Assembly: GCA_030637775.1 (NCBI GenBank)
Contig: DAOWFY010000030.1
Span: forward strand, 1-14,430
Reading direction: 5' to 3'
DNA length: 14,430 nt
DNA from: a bacterium
GTDB lineage: Bacteria > Ratteibacteria > UBA8468
Each line of letters starts with the position of its first letter. Within the stretch, counting starts at the first letter, position 1. A model generated the notes under the pieces. The model did not search any database. It saw only the letters and a list, made by a program, of their open reading frames with translations, and was not told the DNA's origin. Of this stretch, positions 6,545 to 13,639 are shown in pieces. Position numbers and translations under genes: made by a program.

Positions 6545-6636
6545 GGGGGTCAGGTCTCAACATTTGACAATTTGTCTAAGGCAAGATTTCTTTAAGTTGG
6601 TTAAGAATTTTTGTCAAATGTTGAGACCTGACCCCC
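6545..6636. repeat. Element with perfect 26-base inverted repeats at the folP-pabBC junction
   Basis: Bases 6545-6570 (beginning GGGGGTCAGGTCTCAACATT) and 6611-6636 are exact reverse complements over 26 bases, with a 40-base spacer. The pairing stops sharply on both sides. The element covers the last 11 codons and stop of folP and reaches to within nine bases of the pabBC start, and an extra run of G (6542-6549) flanks it. Arms with a GGGGTCAGGTCTC-like tip resemble terminal sequences I associate with non-autonomous repeats mobilised by IS200-like or REP-associated transposases; that link is from memory and unproven here. In RNA it would form a very stable hairpin enclosing the folP stop. No U-run follows, so it is not a classical terminator. 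Confidence 0.85.
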
Positions 6637-7422
6637 TATTGCTTCTATAATTTCAACCGCTCTTTTTACCTGCCTGACATCATGCACCCTTAAGATTTCG
6701 GCTCCATTAAGGAGGCAGATAGAGATAGCGGCCAATGTTCCCTCTAACCTTTCTCTTGCCGGTAGGTTAAGGATATTGCCGATGAATGATTTACGAGAGG
6801 GACCGATAAGGATAGGTTTGCCTAAAGGCTTAAATTTCTTCAGGTACTTAATAATTAAGAGATTATGCTCGGTTGTCTTCCCAAAACCGATTCCAGGGTC
6901 AATAATGATTTTGTTCGGTTTAATTCCATTCCTTTCGGCAAATTTGATGCGAGCAGCTAAAAACTCATAAATTTCCTGAATCACATCCTTATAGAAAGGA
7001 TTTTTTTGCATCGTCCGGGGATTTCCCTGCATATGCATCAATACTACAGGGACATCATACTCCTTAGCTATTTTTACCATTCTCTTATCCATCCGCAGAG
7101 CCGAGATATCATTAATGATGCTTGCCCCAGCTTTTAGGGCACTCTCGGCAACTTTGCTCTTATAGGTATCGATTGAGATGGGAACTTTAATTTGCTTTTT
7201 CAGAGCCTTAATCACCGGAACTACCCTCTTTAATTCTTCTTCCAAATGGACCGGCTCTGAACCCGGTCGGGAAGACTCTCCCCCAATATCAATGATGTCA
7301 GCCCCCTCCCCTGCTAATTTCAGACCCTGGTTGATAGCTAACTCTGTTCTTCTGTATCTTCCTCCATCATAGAAGGAATCAGGGGTAACATTAAGAATCC
7401 CCATAATTTTTGTCTTTTTCAT
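6601..7422 (-). CDS. folP: Dihydropteroate synthase
   Basis: Condenses p-aminobenzoate with hydroxymethyl-dihydropterin diphosphate to dihydropteroate, the step directly after PabB-PabC. 273 residues, the usual size. A TIM-barrel enzyme with all family motifs: GILNVTPDSF at 8-17, DIGGESSRPG at 45-54, IDTYK at 84-88, INDISA at 103-108, MHMQGNPRTMQ at 129-139, DPGIGFGKT at 175-183, GPSRKSFIG at 207-215 and RVHDV at 245-249. A GTG five codons upstream is in frame, but the ATG at 7420-7422 has GAGGAG at the right distance and overlaps the preceding stop by four bases (ATGA). The last residues, from about G263 to S273, and the stop codon are supplied by the inverted-repeat element at 6545-6636, so the natural C-terminus has probably been replaced; this lies past the last conserved helix and need not harm activity. 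Confidence 0.96.
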   Translation of the reverse strand: MKKTKIMGILNVTPDSFYDGGRYRRTELAINQGLKLAGEGADIIDIGGESSRPGSEPVHLEEELKRVVPVIKALKKQIKVPISIDTYKSKVAESALKAGASIINDISALRMDKRMVKIAKEYDVPVVLMHMQGNPRTMQKNPFYKDVIQEIYEFLAARIKFAERNGIKPNKIIIDPGIGFGKTTEHNLLIIKYLKKFKPLGKPILIGPSRKSFIGNILNLPARERLEGTLAAISICLLNGAEILRVHDVRQVKRAVEIIEAIGGQVSTFDKNS

Positions 7423-8345
7423 TTTATCTCCTCGCACGGCGTCCCCTTTATTACTTTAATCGCGTGGCTTAAGATAGGGGATATTATCTCCAGGCTTTCC
7501 CTGGCTCCTTGCGGGTTTCCGGGAAGATTTACAATTAAGGTCTTTTTTCTGATTCCGGCAACTCCTCGCGAGAGATAGGCGCGCTTTGTCCTTTTCGCTC
7601 CCTCCGTTCTCATCATCTCGGCAAGACCGCCTGCCTCCTTATCCAGAATTCTTTTCGTTGCCTCCGGAGTGACATCCCGGGAAAAGAAACCGGTACCTCC
7701 GCTGGTAACAATCAAATCCACTCCCCCCTCGTCTGTCCAGCTACTTAACACCAAGGAGATATATTCCTCTTCATCGGGAATTATCTTATATCTTACCGGG
7801 GTTATCTTTATCTCATTTAAGCCTTTAGCGATAAGTGAGCCGGTTTTATCTGGTCTTTCCCCGCGGGCGCTGCGGTCACTAATAATAAGAATGCCAGCAG
7901 TAATTGGGGTATCGGCAACAATCTTGATTGTATCCCCTTCTTTAATCATCCCTCCACTAAGAACCCTGGCAAATATCCCATCCAGAGGCATTAAACATCC
8001 TTGGGGCATGGCAAAAACCTTTTCCGATTGAGGGGAATGTTTACCTATTTCGGTTACCTCCAGAAGAACAGTTTTGTCAATTTTTAATTTTGTGCCGATC
8101 AACAAACTGGTCAACTCAATACCTGAGGTTCGCAAATTTTCCATAAGGTTGCCTGCTCCAATCTTTTCATCTCTGCTTCTTAACTGAGCGATACTTTCCT
8201 CCGCCAGAAGGCTTATCTGTCGGCTCCCTGCTCCGGCATGGACATCTCCGATGATGCCATACTCTTTCCTTAAATTTGCCTGGTTTACCTTCTTTTTTAA
8301 CTCACCTTTCTGAGCGCCAAGGTAAATTGACTTAATTTTTCCCAT
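7419..8345 (-). CDS. MOSC domain fused to MogA/MoaB-type molybdopterin adenylyltransferase
   Basis: 308 residues in two domains. Residues 1 to about 145 are a MOSC (molybdenum cofactor sulfurase C-terminal) domain: GDVHAG at 33-38, QISLL at 43-47, ENLRTSGIEL at 69-78, a lone conserved-position cysteine C117 in MPQGC, then DGIFARVLSGGMIKEGD at 122-138. Residues about 149-308 are a MogA/MoaB domain that adenylylates molybdopterin before metal insertion by MoeA: GILIISDRSARGERPDKTG at 151-169, DLIVTSGGTGF at 210-220, DVTPEAT at 224-230 and NLPGNPQGA at 273-281. The frame is open 43 codons further, but that stretch is the overlapping moaC in another frame; the ATG at 8343-8345 has GGGGAGGAG upstream. 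It overlaps moaC by 14 bases and folP by 4. MOSC domains bind or transfer sulfur or the pterin cofactor; the MOSC role here is inferred. This fusion is known in anaerobes. Confidence 0.9.
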   Translation of the reverse strand: MGKIKSIYLGAQKGELKKKVNQANLRKEYGIIGDVHAGAGSRQISLLAEESIAQLRSRDEKIGAGNLMENLRTSGIELTSLLIGTKLKIDKTVLLEVTEIGKHSPQSEKVFAMPQGCLMPLDGIFARVLSGGMIKEGDTIKIVADTPITAGILIISDRSARGERPDKTGSLIAKGLNEIKITPVRYKIIPDEEEYISLVLSSWTDEGGVDLIVTSGGTGFFSRDVTPEATKRILDKEAGGLAEMMRTEGAKRTKRAYLSRGVAGIRKKTLIVNLPGNPQGARESLEIISPILSHAIKVIKGTPCEEIK

Positions 8346-8808
8346 TTTTTCTCCTCCCCTTTTTCCTTCGGAAGGTCTCGCTTTTGCCACCGGTTTTTTC
8401 CAACAACAATATGTCGGTAATTTCGATTGCTCTATCATACATTTTACACATATCATAGATGGTAAGAGCGGCAAGTGTAGCGGCGATTAGTGCCTCCATT
8501 TCCACACCGGTTCGCTCCCGGGCAACCACGCAGGAGGTAATTTTAACTTCTCTACTACCTAATGCAAAAGAGACTTTAATATCTGAGACAGATAAAGGAT
8601 GACAGAGAGGGATGAGCTCAGAGGTTTTCTTCGCCGCCATAATGCCGGCAACCTTTGCCTGCTCAAGAACATCCCCCTTGAGAGTTTTTTTCTCTTTTAT
8701 CAACTCAATTATTCGCTTTTTCAATTTGACAACTGCTCGAGCCTTTGCTCTCCTGAGAGTGACATTTTTACCACTTACATCAACCATACCATTTAACCTC
8801 TTTTCCAT
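8332..8808 (-). CDS. moaC: Cyclic pyranopterin monophosphate synthase
   Basis: Converts the MoaA product, 3',8-cyclo-dihydro-GTP, into cyclic pyranopterin monophosphate, the second half of the first step in molybdopterin synthesis. 158 residues, the typical size. Visible family motifs: MVDVSGK at 8-14, IMAAKKTSELIPLCHPL at 56-72 with the conserved HPL, RTGVEMEAL at 99-107, TIYDMCK at 116-122 and LLEKTGGKS at 135-143 with the catalytic-region lysine. The C-terminal tail beyond residue 144 is strongly basic. AGGA lies eight to nine bases before the ATG at 8806-8808. Separated from moaA by the palindromic element, but followed without a gap by the MOSC-MogA gene (14-base overlap). Confidence 0.96.
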   Translation of the reverse strand: MEKRLNGMVDVSGKNVTLRRAKARAVVKLKKRIIELIKEKKTLKGDVLEQAKVAGIMAAKKTSELIPLCHPLSVSDIKVSFALGSREVKITSCVVARERTGVEMEALIAATLAALTIYDMCKMYDRAIEITDILLLEKTGGKSETFRRKKGRRKNGKN

Positions 8809-8837
8809 AATATATTCCTTCTTTCATATCAGAGTGA

Positions 8838-8937
8838 GGAGTATTTCTGTAGCGGCATTAGGCGACGAATGAAGCCCAGACAGAGGAGTCGCCCATAGCG
8901 AAGCCGCAAGCGAGCGTGCCGCTTAAGAAATAGCTCC
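8838..8937. repeat. Long imperfect palindrome filling the moaA-moaC gap
   Basis: Nested pairings run through the 137-base gap: GGAG (8838-8841) and TATTTCT (8842-8848) pair with AGAAATA-GC-TCC (8926-8937) with a one- to two-base bulge; AGCGGCA (8851-8857) pairs with TGCCGCT (8917-8923); GGCGAC (8861-8866) pairs with GTCGCC (8888-8893). Weaker matches of GAGAG type extend the symmetry to about 8831 and 8944. One arm carries a 23-base internal segment with GCGAAGCCGC and CAAGCGAGCG, typical of REP-like repeats. The moaC ribosome-binding site is just outside. It could be a dispersed repeat or a structured leader for moaC; I saw no promoter or U-tract tied to it. Confidence 0.7.
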
Positions 8938-8945
8938 GAACTCTC

Positions 8946-9908
8946 TTATCCTCCAATACTATTCATCGCAAATTCATATTGTCTTTCCATTGGTTTTGAG
9001 TAATTATGCTTTTTGCGTATAAGATTATTTATTGCTTTCATTATTTCTGGCTCAGAAAGATTTCCCCGCAGCATTTCTTTAAGATCGATATTAAAGGGTG
9101 AGAAGAGACAGGGGTATAATTTACCAACCGAACTCAAGCGTAGCCGATTGCATCGATCACAGAAATATCCTTCATTAGAATTTATAAAACCTATTGAGCC
9201 CTTCGCTCCTGATATCCGGTAATTTATCGCCGGGCCATTTCCTATCACCTCAGCCGGTAAAAATCTTCCGAACCGTTTTTCAATAACCTCCTTTACAACT
9301 TTATTGGGAACGAATTTGCTCTGCAGGCTTAAAAACTCATTTTGCGTGGAAAAGTATTCGATAAATCTCACATAGAGATTAAACTTAAGACTTAATTCGG
9401 CAAAATCAATTATTTCATCATCATTTATTCCCTTGAAGAGAATGGTATTTATCTTTACCGGATTAAAACCGATCCTTAAAGCCACCTGGATGGAATTCCA
9501 GACATCTCGAAAATTATTGTATCCAGATATTTTTTCATATCTCTCTTCTTTAAGTGTATTAAGACTGACATTGACTCTCTCCAATCCGACTTCTTTGAGG
9601 ATAAAGGCTTTTTCACCCAATAAAAGACCATTGGTAGTCATACTTATCTCTGAGATTGAAGATATCATCTTGATTAGCTTGATGAGACTCTCGATTTTTC
9701 GCCTCACTAAAGGTTCTCCTCCCGTCAATCTCACCTTTCTGATTCCAGTTTCGGAGAGCATTTTGACGATATCTGCAATTTCCTCATAACTTAAAATTTC
9801 ACTATGCGGCAGAAAAGATTTCTTTTCAAATGGAAAACAGTAGATGCATCTTAAGTTACATCTGTCGGTGACCGAAATGCGCAGATAATCTACTTTAGAG
9901 TTTACCAT
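8946..9908 (-). CDS. moaA: GTP 3',8-cyclase (radical SAM)
   Basis: First enzyme of molybdopterin synthesis: a radical SAM protein that cyclises GTP, working with MoaC. 320 residues. The SAM-binding cluster motif is C17-NLR-C21-IY-C24; TGGEP at 62-66 binds SAM; the second, GTP-binding [4Fe-4S] cluster is held by C250, C253 and C267 (FCDRCNRLRLSSVGKLYPC); and the C-terminus ends in the GG pair needed in MoaA. Two local departures from the usual text are NVSLNT at 113-118 (Asn where Asp is common) and FIEYFST at 182-188 (commonly FIELMPT); both keep the fold and I would not call it inactive. It overlaps moeA by seven bases and has only a weak ribosome-binding site, so translation is probably coupled to moeA. 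Confidence 0.96.
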   Translation of the reverse strand: MVNSKVDYLRISVTDRCNLRCIYCFPFEKKSFLPHSEILSYEEIADIVKMLSETGIRKVRLTGGEPLVRRKIESLIKLIKMISSISEISMTTNGLLLGEKAFILKEVGLERVNVSLNTLKEERYEKISGYNNFRDVWNSIQVALRIGFNPVKINTILFKGINDDEIIDFAELSLKFNLYVRFIEYFSTQNEFLSLQSKFVPNKVVKEVIEKRFGRFLPAEVIGNGPAINYRISGAKGSIGFINSNEGYFCDRCNRLRLSSVGKLYPCLFSPFNIDLKEMLRGNLSEPEIMKAINNLIRKKHNYSKPMERQYEFAMNSIGG

Positions 9909-11101
9909 AAGATAATATCTACTTTGCTATTCTTTTTCAAGAAAGAGACATCCGCATCCACCATCATAAAACCGTTGGCCGGGAGAAGAGAGGCAATGTC
10001 GGCTGAGCCATGGTAGCTTTTTACGGGAAAAACTTCGCCTTGTTTCTCCTTCATTTTTACATATACGGGCAGGAAATGCTTCCGTTTCCCCGGTTTCTGT
10101 CGAAAGTCTGTCTTTAATATCCCTTTCTCTATTTTCAAAGATATCTCTTTACCCATCATCTCCTCAATGGCTGGTTTAATCAGGATCAAAAAGGTTAAGT
10201 AGGTGGAAACGGGATTTCCGGGAACGCCAAAGATTAGCGTCCTTCCTCGAAGACCAAAAAGGATGGGTTTTCCCGGTTTTATGGAAACCTTATGGAATAT
10301 CGCTTTGACCCCACAACTTCTCAATACTTTGGGAACAAGATCATAATCTCCCATGGAGACTCCACCCGAAAGGATAAACAAATTATCTCTTAATCCCTTT
10401 TCTATTTCTTTTTTTAAATCTTTTGCTTCATCCTTAGCTATTCCTAAATATTGGTTCTCGATATTCATTGAGGTCAGGAGAGAACAAATCATAGGGCCAT
10501 TGCTGTTATAAATATGGCTAGACTTTAAGCGATAACCTGGTTCAATAAGTTCATCACCGGTGCAAAGAATAGATACCTTTGGTCTTTTATAAACCTTTAT
10601 CTTGGCTCTACCCAGTATTGCCAATACCGCGACTTCCGGAACTCTGATAAGAGTCCCTTTTTTTAAGACAATTTTTCCTTTCTCTATATCCTCTCCTTGC
10701 AAACAGACATTTTCACCTTTAGAGACCCGGCGAAGGATTCTAACCCAGCCAGGCTCCCTCTTATCTTTGGTGAATTCAATCATAATCACACTGTCGGTTC
10801 CTTCCGGCAAAGGAGAACCGGTCATAATTTTTACACATTCTCCTTTTTTTACTTTTCCGGGATAAAACCCACCGGCGGGGACCGTTCCCACAGCTCGTAA
10901 ATCAACCGGGGCAGATTCAAGGTTCTTTGCACAAAGAGCATAGCCATCCATCGCCGACTTGTGAAATGAAGGGATATCGAATTTGCTCTTCACATCTTCC
11001 GCCAGAACAGAACCAACTGCTTCTTTTAGGGATAGACTCTCAATGCCCAGCCTTCTGGCTCTATTTAAGACTTCCTGTAATGCCCTTTCAAACTCAATCA
11101 T
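9902..11101 (-). CDS. moeA: Molybdopterin molybdenum- (or tungsten-) transferase
   Basis: Inserts molybdate or tungstate into adenylylated molybdopterin made by the MogA domain encoded downstream. 399 residues, normal length for a MoeA without extra domains. Motifs in order: PSFHKSAMDGYAL at 44-56, MTGSPLPEGTDSV at 93-105, GEDIEKG at 136-142, ILCTGDEL at 178-185, SGGVSMGDYDLV at 245-256, KPGKPILFG at 275-283 and GVPGNPVST at 292-300, followed by the C-terminal beta domain (about 325-399). The ATG sits in an ATGA overlap with tupC. Being directly coupled to a tungstate importer makes a preference for tungsten (as in MoeA1/MoeA2 pairs of some anaerobes) possible, but no residue in the sequence lets me decide the metal. 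Confidence 0.96.
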   Translation of the reverse strand: MIEFERALQEVLNRARRLGIESLSLKEAVGSVLAEDVKSKFDIPSFHKSAMDGYALCAKNLESAPVDLRAVGTVPAGGFYPGKVKKGECVKIMTGSPLPEGTDSVIMIEFTKDKREPGWVRILRRVSKGENVCLQGEDIEKGKIVLKKGTLIRVPEVAVLAILGRAKIKVYKRPKVSILCTGDELIEPGYRLKSSHIYNSNGPMICSLLTSMNIENQYLGIAKDEAKDLKKEIEKGLRDNLFILSGGVSMGDYDLVPKVLRSCGVKAIFHKVSIKPGKPILFGLRGRTLIFGVPGNPVSTYLTFLILIKPAIEEMMGKEISLKIEKGILKTDFRQKPGKRKHFLPVYVKMKEKQGEVFPVKSYHGSADIASLLPANGFMMVDADVSFLKKNSKVDIILW

Positions 11102-12114
11102 CGAAACACCTCTACCGCTGATGCCTTGAAGGTTAGATAGAGATCTTTGCCCAATGCAATCTTTAACTCTGCAAAAGATTTGTGGGTTATAAGAATATTA
11201 AAATCAACTCCTCTCTTTACAGTAATCTGCATCAGATCATTTATTTCTTTTATACTTGTGACCTTTCCCTTGAAACTGTTTAAAGCGCTTGATTCTATTC
11301 TATCCAACGAAAGTATGATATTTTTAGGATCGATACCGAGTCTTCTTCTACCACTTTTTTTGGTTACTACATAGATTTCGGGTCCGGAATTTATTTGGGC
11401 AGTTTTTAAGTCACCTTCTCCTCTTACTTCCGCGGAATAGGCGTTCCACGGAGAAACGGATTGAATTCTACCTCCGAGAAGAAAAATAATCTCTTTTGAT
11501 AATCGATGCGCTTGCTCTAAATTATGAGTTGCCATTATTAAGGTCCGAGAGGATTTAGCCATAATATTACTAATGAACTCTTCTATAGAAGCGGTGTAGA
11601 CTTCATCCAGGTATGCCGTAGGTTCATCCAGAAGAAGCGCCTCAGTATCTAATATAATTGCCCTTGCCAAAGCGAGTTTTTGTCGTTCACCCCCGGAAAG
11701 TGTCTGAACATCCCTATTTCTTAACTTCCATAAACCCAGCATATTTAAGGCTTTCCCTATCTTTTCCTTTACCTCATTAAACTTCAGAGAACGCAATTCC
11801 AACCCATAATAGACATTCTGGATGACCGAACCTTTAAATAGATAAGGGTCTTGCATAACCAGGGTTATCTTTTTGCGCAATAAGACAAGGTTTGAATTCT
11901 TAGAAGTAACCTCCTTTTCTCTAAATAGAATCTTACCCTTCTCGGGAAAATCCAGAAATGCTAAAAGATTTAAGAGTGTGGTTTTACCCGCACCGTTGGG
12001 ACCAAAAAGAGTATAAATCTTGCCTTCTTGAAATTCTAAATAGGGAATCTGCAGGGTAAACCCATCTTTATAAGACCGGCTCAGATTCTCTACTTTTAAA
12101 ACAGGCTTTTCCAT
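11098..12114 (-). CDS. tupC: Tungstate ABC transporter ATP-binding protein
   Basis: 338-residue ATPase energising the TupB channel at the inner face of the membrane. Walker A GPNGAGKTT at 38-46, Q-loop Q88 (VMQDP), signature LSGGE at 139-143, Walker B ALLLDEP at 159-165 and H-loop H197. After about residue 225 a linker leads to a C-terminal TOBE-like domain (about 278-338, starting NSFKGKVTSI), where related ModC proteins bind oxyanion to inhibit transport; this suggests feedback by intracellular tungstate or molybdate. Genes for permease and binding protein precede it with five-base gaps. ModC for molybdate is the main alternative; TupA-like features of the binding protein favour tungstate. 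Confidence 0.9.
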   Translation of the reverse strand: MEKPVLKVENLSRSYKDGFTLQIPYLEFQEGKIYTLFGPNGAGKTTLLNLLAFLDFPEKGKILFREKEVTSKNSNLVLLRKKITLVMQDPYLFKGSVIQNVYYGLELRSLKFNEVKEKIGKALNMLGLWKLRNRDVQTLSGGERQKLALARAIILDTEALLLDEPTAYLDEVYTASIEEFISNIMAKSSRTLIMATHNLEQAHRLSKEIIFLLGGRIQSVSPWNAYSAEVRGEGDLKTAQINSGPEIYVVTKKSGRRRLGIDPKNIILSLDRIESSALNSFKGKVTSIKEINDLMQITVKRGVDFNILITHKSFAELKIALGKDLYLTFKASAVEVFR

Positions 12115-12119
12115 GTTGA

Positions 12120-12812
12120 CTAGCTTTTTTTCCTCTGAAAATAGTAAAACAGAATATTTATGGGAAGAGCAACCATCAGGAGGACTATCCCTAAGGCGAT
12201 ACCTAAACCAAACTCGCCCTTGCCGGTCTCCAGGGCAATTGCCGTAGTAATGTTTCTGGTATATCCCTGAATATTCCCACCCACCATCATCGATATTCCC
12301 ACTTCGGTAAAGACTCTACCAAACCCCGCAATGATCGCGGCAAAAATGGCAAATCTTCCCTCGGCAAGAATAGCCAAAGCAGTTTGCCGACCATTTGCTC
12401 CCAGGGCAAGAGCGGTCTTCTTAACCCGCTTATCTACACCCTGCGTGGCGGATAAGGAAAGACCAGCTACGATAGGGAAAGCAAGTATCGACTGACCGAT
12501 AACCATAGCCCAGGGTGTATAAAGAAACCCTAAGGTTCCAAGCGGGCCCTGCCGGGAAAGAAAAGAATATACCAAAAGCCCGATAAGCACCGTAGGAAGA
12601 GCCATCAATGTATTAAGGATAACCACTGCTGCCTGCTTACCCCAAAAATCTTTCAGGGCTACATAGAAGCCGACCGGAACACCCAATAAGGTAGCTAAAA
12701 TTATAGAAGTTATAGATACTTTTATGGAAATAAGGGCGATGCTAATAACCTGCCGGTCAAGTCTGACTATCATTTTAAGGGCACACCTTATCCCTTCAAA
12801 TATATTGTCCAT
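12120..12812 (-). CDS. tupB: Tungstate ABC transporter permease
   Basis: 230-residue inner-membrane subunit. Hydrophobic segments are near 22-50, 60-85, 100-124, 153-178 and 203-225, giving the five-helix layout of TupB/WtpB/ModB-type permeases. The cytoplasmic coupling (EAA-like) loop is at about 131-170, with KTALALGANGRQTALAILAE ahead of GFGRVFTEVG; the small-residue and Gly spacing fits binding to the TupC ATPase. TAIALETGKGE at about 190-200 is a stretch typical of this family. AGGA lies about nine bases before the ATG; the tupA stop is five bases upstream. Confidence 0.92.
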   Translation of the reverse strand: MDNIFEGIRCALKMIVRLDRQVISIALISIKVSITSIILATLLGVPVGFYVALKDFWGKQAAVVILNTLMALPTVLIGLLVYSFLSRQGPLGTLGFLYTPWAMVIGQSILAFPIVAGLSLSATQGVDKRVKKTALALGANGRQTALAILAEGRFAIFAAIIAGFGRVFTEVGISMMVGGNIQGYTRNITTAIALETGKGEFGLGIALGIVLLMVALPINILFYYFQRKKS

Positions 12813-12817
12813 AATCT

Positions 12818-13639
12818 TTATTCCTGTTTATAGGTAGCAGGGTGAAAAAGAACTTTTCCCTCTTTTTTATACTTCCTGATAATCTTCTGAGCCTCTGGCG
12901 AAATTATCCAACCAATCAAAGTCATCGCATAAGTATAATTGACATAAGGATGTCGTTTTGGACTAACCGCGATTATCCCATAGGGATTAAAAAATCTCTC
13001 GTCACCTTCACAAAGGATAACAAGCTCTATTTTTCCTGAATGAGCGATATATGTTCCCCGATCAACGAGGCAATAAGCTCTCTTCTCACTGGCAATCTGC
13101 AGGGTCGCACCCATTCCCTGGCCTGTTTCAAGATACCATTTGCCTTGAGGTTTCATCCCTGCGGCTTCCCATAATTTCTTTTCCTTCTTATGGGTTCCCG
13201 ATTCATCCCCGCGGGAAACAAAAAACTTTTTTTCGCCAGCTATTTTCTTGAGAGCCCCTAAAACATCATTACTCCTTATCCTCGCAGGATCATCCTTTGG
13301 TCCAACGATGACAAAGTCATTATACATTACATTCCGTCGATTGACTCCAAACCCATCCCGGATAAACCTATCCTCTGCCTCCCGGGCATGAACAAAGAGA
13401 ACATCCACATCCCCATTTTCCCCGAGTTTCAGCGCTTTACCTGTTCCCACCGCAATTACATCTACCTTAATGTTGAACCTCTTCTCGAAGGCTGGCAAAA
13501 GCACGGAAAGCAATCCTGAGTTCTCAATGGAAGTGGTAGTAGCCATTCGGAGTCTTCCCTCCGCCAATAACGGAGAAGTTAGAAATGACATCCCGATCCA
13601 TACAGCTAAAAAGAATCCCAAAAATTTTTTCACTTCCAT
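12818..13639 (-). CDS. tupA: Tungstate-binding periplasmic protein
   Basis: 273 residues with a signal peptide: basic MEVKK, hydrophobic core 6-24, and likely cleavage after LLA-26 (no lipobox cysteine, so probably soluble rather than a lipoprotein). The mature protein begins with RMATTTSIENSGLL at 31-44; the TTTS motif near the N-terminus is characteristic of TupA and contributes oxyanion ligands. Further family patches: VGTGKAL at 64-70, DVDVLFVHAREAE at 77-89, SRGDESGTH at 142-150, GMGATL at 175-180 and DRGTYIA at 193-199. These separate it from ModA and WtpA. The ATG overlaps the end of the modE-like gene by ten bases, so expression of the importer is directly tied to that regulator. Confidence 0.95.
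   Translation of the reverse strand: MEVKKFLGFFLAVWIGMSFLTSPLLAEGRLRMATTTSIENSGLLSVLLPAFEKRFNIKVDVIAVGTGKALKLGENGDVDVLFVHAREAEDRFIRDGFGVNRRNVMYNDFVIVGPKDDPARIRSNDVLGALKKIAGEKKFFVSRGDESGTHKKEKKLWEAAGMKPQGKWYLETGQGMGATLQIASEKRAYCLVDRGTYIAHSGKIELVILCEGDERFFNPYGIIAVSPKRHPYVNYTYAMTLIGWIISPEAQKIIRKYKKEGKVLFHPATYKQE

Noticed and set aside
6583-6615. Promoter for pabBC from the TTGACA in the inverted-repeat arm
   Set aside because: No acceptable -10 sequence occurs 16-18 bases downstream on the minus strand (only TAAAGA-like); no better match is seen on the plus strand.
6545-6636. Intrinsic terminator after folP
   Set aside because: The stem is strong, but there is no U-run on either strand, the folP stop lies inside the element, and the 40-base loop is too long. 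A repeat fits better.
7669-8031. Plus-strand 120-codon open frame
   Set aside because: It is antisense to the strongly conserved MOSC-MogA gene, has no recognisable motif or ribosome-binding site, and reads as a shadow. The same holds for the plus-strand frame at 9433-9789 opposite moaA.
8346-8474. Longer start for the MOSC-MogA protein
   Set aside because: The extra 43 codons are moaC sequence in another frame and resemble no MOSC N-terminus.
8809-8845. Promoter before moaC with a TGATATGAA -10-like sequence
   Set aside because: The hexamer 17 bases upstream (TACAGA) matches the -35 consensus at only three positions; too weak to annotate.
8831-8944. Moco riboswitch upstream of moaC
   Set aside because: The position and structure are suggestive, but I cannot match the known Moco RNA consensus by eye, and one arm looks like a REP repeat. 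Kept only as a repeat with an open question.
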